64,000 nt of DNA, taken from the NCBI GenBank assembly GCA_018806915.1, contig JAGKQI010000100.1, positions 2,294,001 to 2,358,000 on the forward strand. Direction: 5' to 3'. The DNA comes from Phytophthora colocasiae. Lineage: Eukaryota > Oomycota > Peronosporomycetes > Peronosporales > Peronosporaceae. The notes beneath the pieces were generated by a model. That model was not told the origin of the DNA and searched no databases. It was given only the letters and a program-made list of their open reading frames with translations. A program made the translations under genes and the position numbers. Positions within the stretch are counted from its first letter, which is position 1, and each line of letters starts with the position of its first letter. Shown piece by piece: positions 62,480 to 64,000 of this stretch.

Positions 62480-64000
62480 ATGACGGACAAGAAGTCGGAC
62501 ATGTACGACGTGAACTGGCAGAAGGTCTGGCCCGACCGCATGCCCGTGATCCTGCGAGACCTGGCGCCCACGAACCCGTTCAACCCGCGCAACCTGTGGC
62601 CGGAGGAACAGGAAGAAGAGACTCAGACTCAGACTCAGACCCCGACTCAGAAGAAGGAGGATAAAAAGAACTCTGGCGGTGGGAAGTTGAAGAAGGCGGA
62701 CTTGATCCGTATGCAATTGGCTAAGGACAAGGCCCAGAAGCAGAGTCGAGTGGATGAGGAGAAGTTGGCCAATGTCAAGAAGTCAAAGAACCTCCTGGAC
62801 ATGAAGATGGTGACCCCCACAGGACGTCTCAAGCAGCTGTACGAGATCCTGCGGGACTGCTGCAAGAAGAAAGAGTACACAGACGCAGTGGATACTCTAT
62901 GGGAGATCCAACGGACGAAACTCATGCCAGAACGCTCTGCTGTAGGTGCGGATGGCCGTAAAAAGCACGACAAACAAAAGAAAATGGACGAGGAAGAGGA
63001 CGCGAAGCTACTGACAGAGCTCAACGCAGTGCACAAGAAGTACCGCAAGTACGTCAAGATCGTTAACGAATATCTGGCAGGCAAAGACCTCATTGAGTGG
63101 CAACTCACAGAGATGTCTGACCGTCTCCCGCCGCTCAACATGCACCACATGAACAAATTCATCCTCGACGACTGGCAACGCACAGTGCTCGGCCACATTG
63201 ATGAAAACCACTCGGTTATTGTGTGTGCCCCCACCAGTTCTGGCAAGACGGTGCTGTCCTCCTACGTGTCCGTCGTGGGCGGAAAAGTTCTTTTCATCGT
63301 CCCTACTGATCCGCTTGCGTGGCAAGTGGCGGCGTTGTTCCAAGCGATGGTCAAGGGCTCCGTCGCTCTCATCACGGAGGGCACAGTGTTCCTGCCGCCT
63401 GGATTCCGTATCGCTGTCGGTACTCCACGTGCTGTTGAGTCAACACTCGTGGACATTGGTTACGACTTCCAGTACGCAGTGTACGATGAGGTCCACGACT
63501 TAAACGGACCGGAGGGTGACGCGCTGGAACGTATTGTTAAGGCTGTGACGTGCCCTTTCCTGGCACTGTCCGCTACCATTGGCAATGCTGAGAAGCTCAA
63601 GAGCTGGTGGGAGTCGCACCTGGCGAGTGACGTGCATCTTCTTGAGTACAAGGGACGTTTCATCAATCTGCAACGTATTATCTGGTATGAAGAGGGGGCC
63701 AAGGAAGACGGTGCCAACAAGAAGCAGGAGATGGTCTATCTGCACCCGTGTGCTGGTGTCACGCTGGACTACCTGACGACAATCGGTTTCGATGCTGGTG
63801 ATTTGGCATTCACCCCCCGTGATGCGTTCGCCCTCTGGGAAGCGATGGAGAAGTTCTACCCTTCGGAGCTGATTGAGGATGTTGACCCGCACAAGTTTTT
63901 CGAGCTGGAGGACGAGACTGCAGGTGAGGCGACTGTTCCCGTCGCTTCTGGCAAGAAGGAGAAGAAGGCTAAGAAGGAAAAGAAATCCAAGAAGGACAAA
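62480..64000 (+). CDS. DDX60/Ski2-type DEVH-box helicase (5' part)
   Basis: An open frame from ATG 62480 (MTDKKSDMYDVNWQKVWPDR) to the window end gives the first 507 residues. A Q/T repeat (about 62622-62648) and a lysine-rich, helical N-terminus precede the helicase core: LDDWQRTVLGHIDENHSVIV, motif I APTSSGKTVLSSY, FIVPTDPLAWQVAALF, motif II YAVYDEVHDLNGPEG and motif III LALSATIGN. DEVH with this spacing fits Ski2/DDX60-like RNA helicases in RNA surveillance. The last visible stretch is lysine-rich. The C-terminal half lies beyond the window. Confidence 0.85.
   Translation, partial: MTDKKSDMYDVNWQKVWPDRMPVILRDLAPTNPFNPRNLWPEEQEEETQTQTQTPTQKKEDKKNSGGGKLKKADLIRMQLAKDKAQKQSRVDEEKLANVKKSKNLLDMKMVTPTGRLKQLYEILRDCCKKKEYTDAVDTLWEIQRTKLMPERSAVGADGRKKHDKQKKMDEEEDAKLLTELNAVHKKYRKYVKIVNEYLAGKDLIEWQLTEMSDRLPPLNMHHMNKFILDDWQRTVLGHIDENHSVIVCAPTSSGKTVLSSYVSVVGGKVLFIVPTDPLAWQVAALFQAMVKGSVALITEGTVFLPPGFRIAVGTPRAVESTLVDIGYDFQYAVYDEVHDLNGPEGDALERIVKAVTCPFLALSATIGNAEKLKSWWESHLASDVHLLEYKGRFINLQRIIWYEEGAKEDGANKKQEMVYLHPCAGVTLDYLTTIGFDAGDLAFTPRDAFALWEAMEKFYPSELIEDVDPHKFFELEDETAGEATVPVASGKKEKKAKKEKKSKKDK

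Noticed and set aside
1..64000. tRNA, rRNA or CRISPR features
   Set aside because: No cloverleaf with A/B boxes, no rRNA-like conserved block and no regularly spaced short repeats were recognised by eye. A tRNAscan or Rfam search would be decisive.

Overview
The window looks like nuclear DNA of an oomycete, most likely a Phytophthora or close relative. The evidence is short introns (about 50-115 nt) with oomycete-style GT..CTAAC..AG signals, transposon families typical of oomycete genomes (chromodomain Ty3/gypsy, Ty1/copia, hAT, piggyBac-like, pogo-like, MULE, PIF/Harbinger), and compact single-copy genes with oomycete-type domain mixes such as bZIP/START-like proteins. No species is assigned, because there was no database to compare against.

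Layout. Positions 1-28600 are almost entirely transposable-element territory. In order they hold: the 3' part of a chromodomain gypsy element with a long antisense ORF; a frameshifted coiled-coil gene and a mosaic of decayed fragments; a full-length but broken hAT transposase; a pogo-like remnant nested in a second gypsy relic; a broken piggyBac-like transposase with a spliced N-terminal module; a 460-bp pogo-like element; a Copia element bounded by a GAAAG target duplication with nearly identical LTRs and a scrambled pol; and a TIR-bounded block carrying a SET-domain methyltransferase gene beside a decayed MULE transposase.

Positions 28674-37117 are a compact block of four forward-strand host genes: a SUN-domain membrane protein, a long coiled-coil protein, a PLP-dependent amino-acid decarboxylase, and an SH3/IQ/coiled-coil protein. 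Positions 37118-44456 are a second mobile island: an intact MULE transposase, a deleted Harbinger element with perfect ends, and an orphan ORF inside an element with repeated TTGCAGGAC ends. Positions 44457-50879 hold three genes that look like related bZIP/START-type proteins. From 52285 to the right edge the sequence is gene-dense: a helical-repeat protein with a 914-bp foldback transposon directly after its stop codon, OPA3, a CobW/ZNG1 GTPase, a CIPK-like kinase with an NAF motif, TVP23, PRPP synthetase, and the 5' part of a DDX60/Ski2-type DEVH helicase.

Exon models for the spliced genes (SUN, coiled-coil, SH3/IQ, bZIP-like, kinase, TVP23, PRPP synthetase) all sum to whole codon numbers. 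That supports them independently of any homology call. Functional names rest on recognised motifs, not on searches.
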